From CAZIKB01 sp964539665 (lineage in GTDB: Bacteria; Zhuqueibacterota; Zhuqueibacteria; Oceanimicrobiales; Oceanimicrobiaceae), in NCBI GenBank assembly GCA_964539665.1, contig CAZIKB010000014.1, forward strand, positions 8,137 to 72,136: a stretch of 64,000 nucleotides of DNA, read 5' to 3'. Numbering within the stretch: the first letter of the stretch is position 1; each line of letters begins with the position of its first letter. The notes under the pieces are model-generated. The model was not told the origin of the DNA. It did no database searches and worked only from the letters and a program-made list of their open reading frames with translations. The position numbers were made by a program, and so were the translations under genes. Positions 63,828 through 64,000 of the stretch are shown piece by piece.

Positions 63828-64000
63828 AACGATTAGACTATCAGGAAAACGCCGTTCAAAAATTAGTTGAAAAAACCAATGATTTGTTAAATATTTCTGC
63901 AAACCGAACCATCGTATTCAAAGCGCCTACAGGTTCGGGCAAGACGGTCATGATGGCAGAATATCTGAAAAATCTCGTCCATTACCGATCCGATGACAAA
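63824..64000 (+). CDS. res: Type III restriction enzyme Res subunit, N-terminal part
   Basis: The start overlaps the previous stop as ATGA. The first 59 codons read MKRLDYQENAVQKLVEKTND and then the Walker A motif FKAPTGSGKTVMMAEYLKN, the helicase/ATPase start of a DEAD-like type III Res subunit. The gene continues beyond the right edge, so the endonuclease end cannot be seen. Confidence 0.85.
   Translation, partial: MKRLDYQENAVQKLVEKTNDLLNISANRTIVFKAPTGSGKTVMMAEYLKNLVHYRSDDK

Overview
The window looks like part of a chromosome from a didermic bacterium of the FCB group, most plausibly the Calditrichota/KSB1 neighbourhood. The evidence is the run of secreted proteins ending in FlgD-like, type IX-style sorting domains with a YPNPFN-type start (genes near 17.5, 36.2, 39.8 and 42.9 kb), the many lipoproteins and beta-barrels, S9/S49/M20 peptidases, a TPR-CHAT protein under an ECF sigma factor, and the moderate G+C. 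This placement is an inference from families, not from a marker gene; no rRNA, tRNA, CRISPR array or prophage was recognised.

Layout. 1-11.5 kb: a broken metallo-beta-lactamase lipoprotein, a small lipoprotein with a clear terminator, a YidD-like protein overlapping a membrane protein, a cyclase/acyl-CoA ligase/amidase group, a frameshifted barrel and an S9 peptidase. 11.9-12.9 kb: a TPR gene that carries its own attC-like site and matching core sites, so it reads as a solitary integron cassette. 13.8-24.0 kb: a nine-gene same-strand cluster encoding an outer-membrane barrel, a TolQ/ExbB-like channel, two TolR/ExbD-like proteins, a TonB-position single-pass protein, a TPR lipoprotein and two secreted cohesin-type proteins, one with a von Willebrand A domain. 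This composition parallels proton-driven envelope motors (Agl-Glt gliding, Gld/T9SS) and is the best candidate for an undescribed system here.

24.3-35.9 kb: a frameshifted S9 oligopeptidase, a barrel-SppA fusion, a frameshifted SLATT-like membrane protein followed by a truncated (p)ppGpp-hydrolase-type HD fragment, membrane proteins, a gamma-glutamyltransferase, an RHS remnant and a TPR protein. 36-39.4 kb is a decayed mosaic on the minus strand: an SLH-metzincin-sorting-domain gene with an in-frame TGA joined to an amidinotransferase-type fragment, itself joined to a broken amino-acid permease. 39.8-45.3 kb: two large repetitive secreted proteins, the first flanked by direct copies of a dispersed repeat.

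45.7-50.5 kb: an operon of ECF sigma factor, membrane-anchored anti-sigma-like TPR protein and TPR-CHAT protease. 51-54 kb: an M20 peptidase and a small lipoprotein gene with a second attC-like site on the minus strand. 54-60.6 kb: a receptor Ser/Thr kinase sandwiched between an intact BNR-repeat (sortilin-like) protein and a decayed copy of that protein's C-terminus. 61-64 kb: a type III restriction-modification operon with a YhcG/DUF1016 gene between mod and res; res runs off the window.

About nine genes carry single-base stops, frameshifts or truncations. Whether this is real decay or draft-sequence error cannot be settled from the sequence alone.
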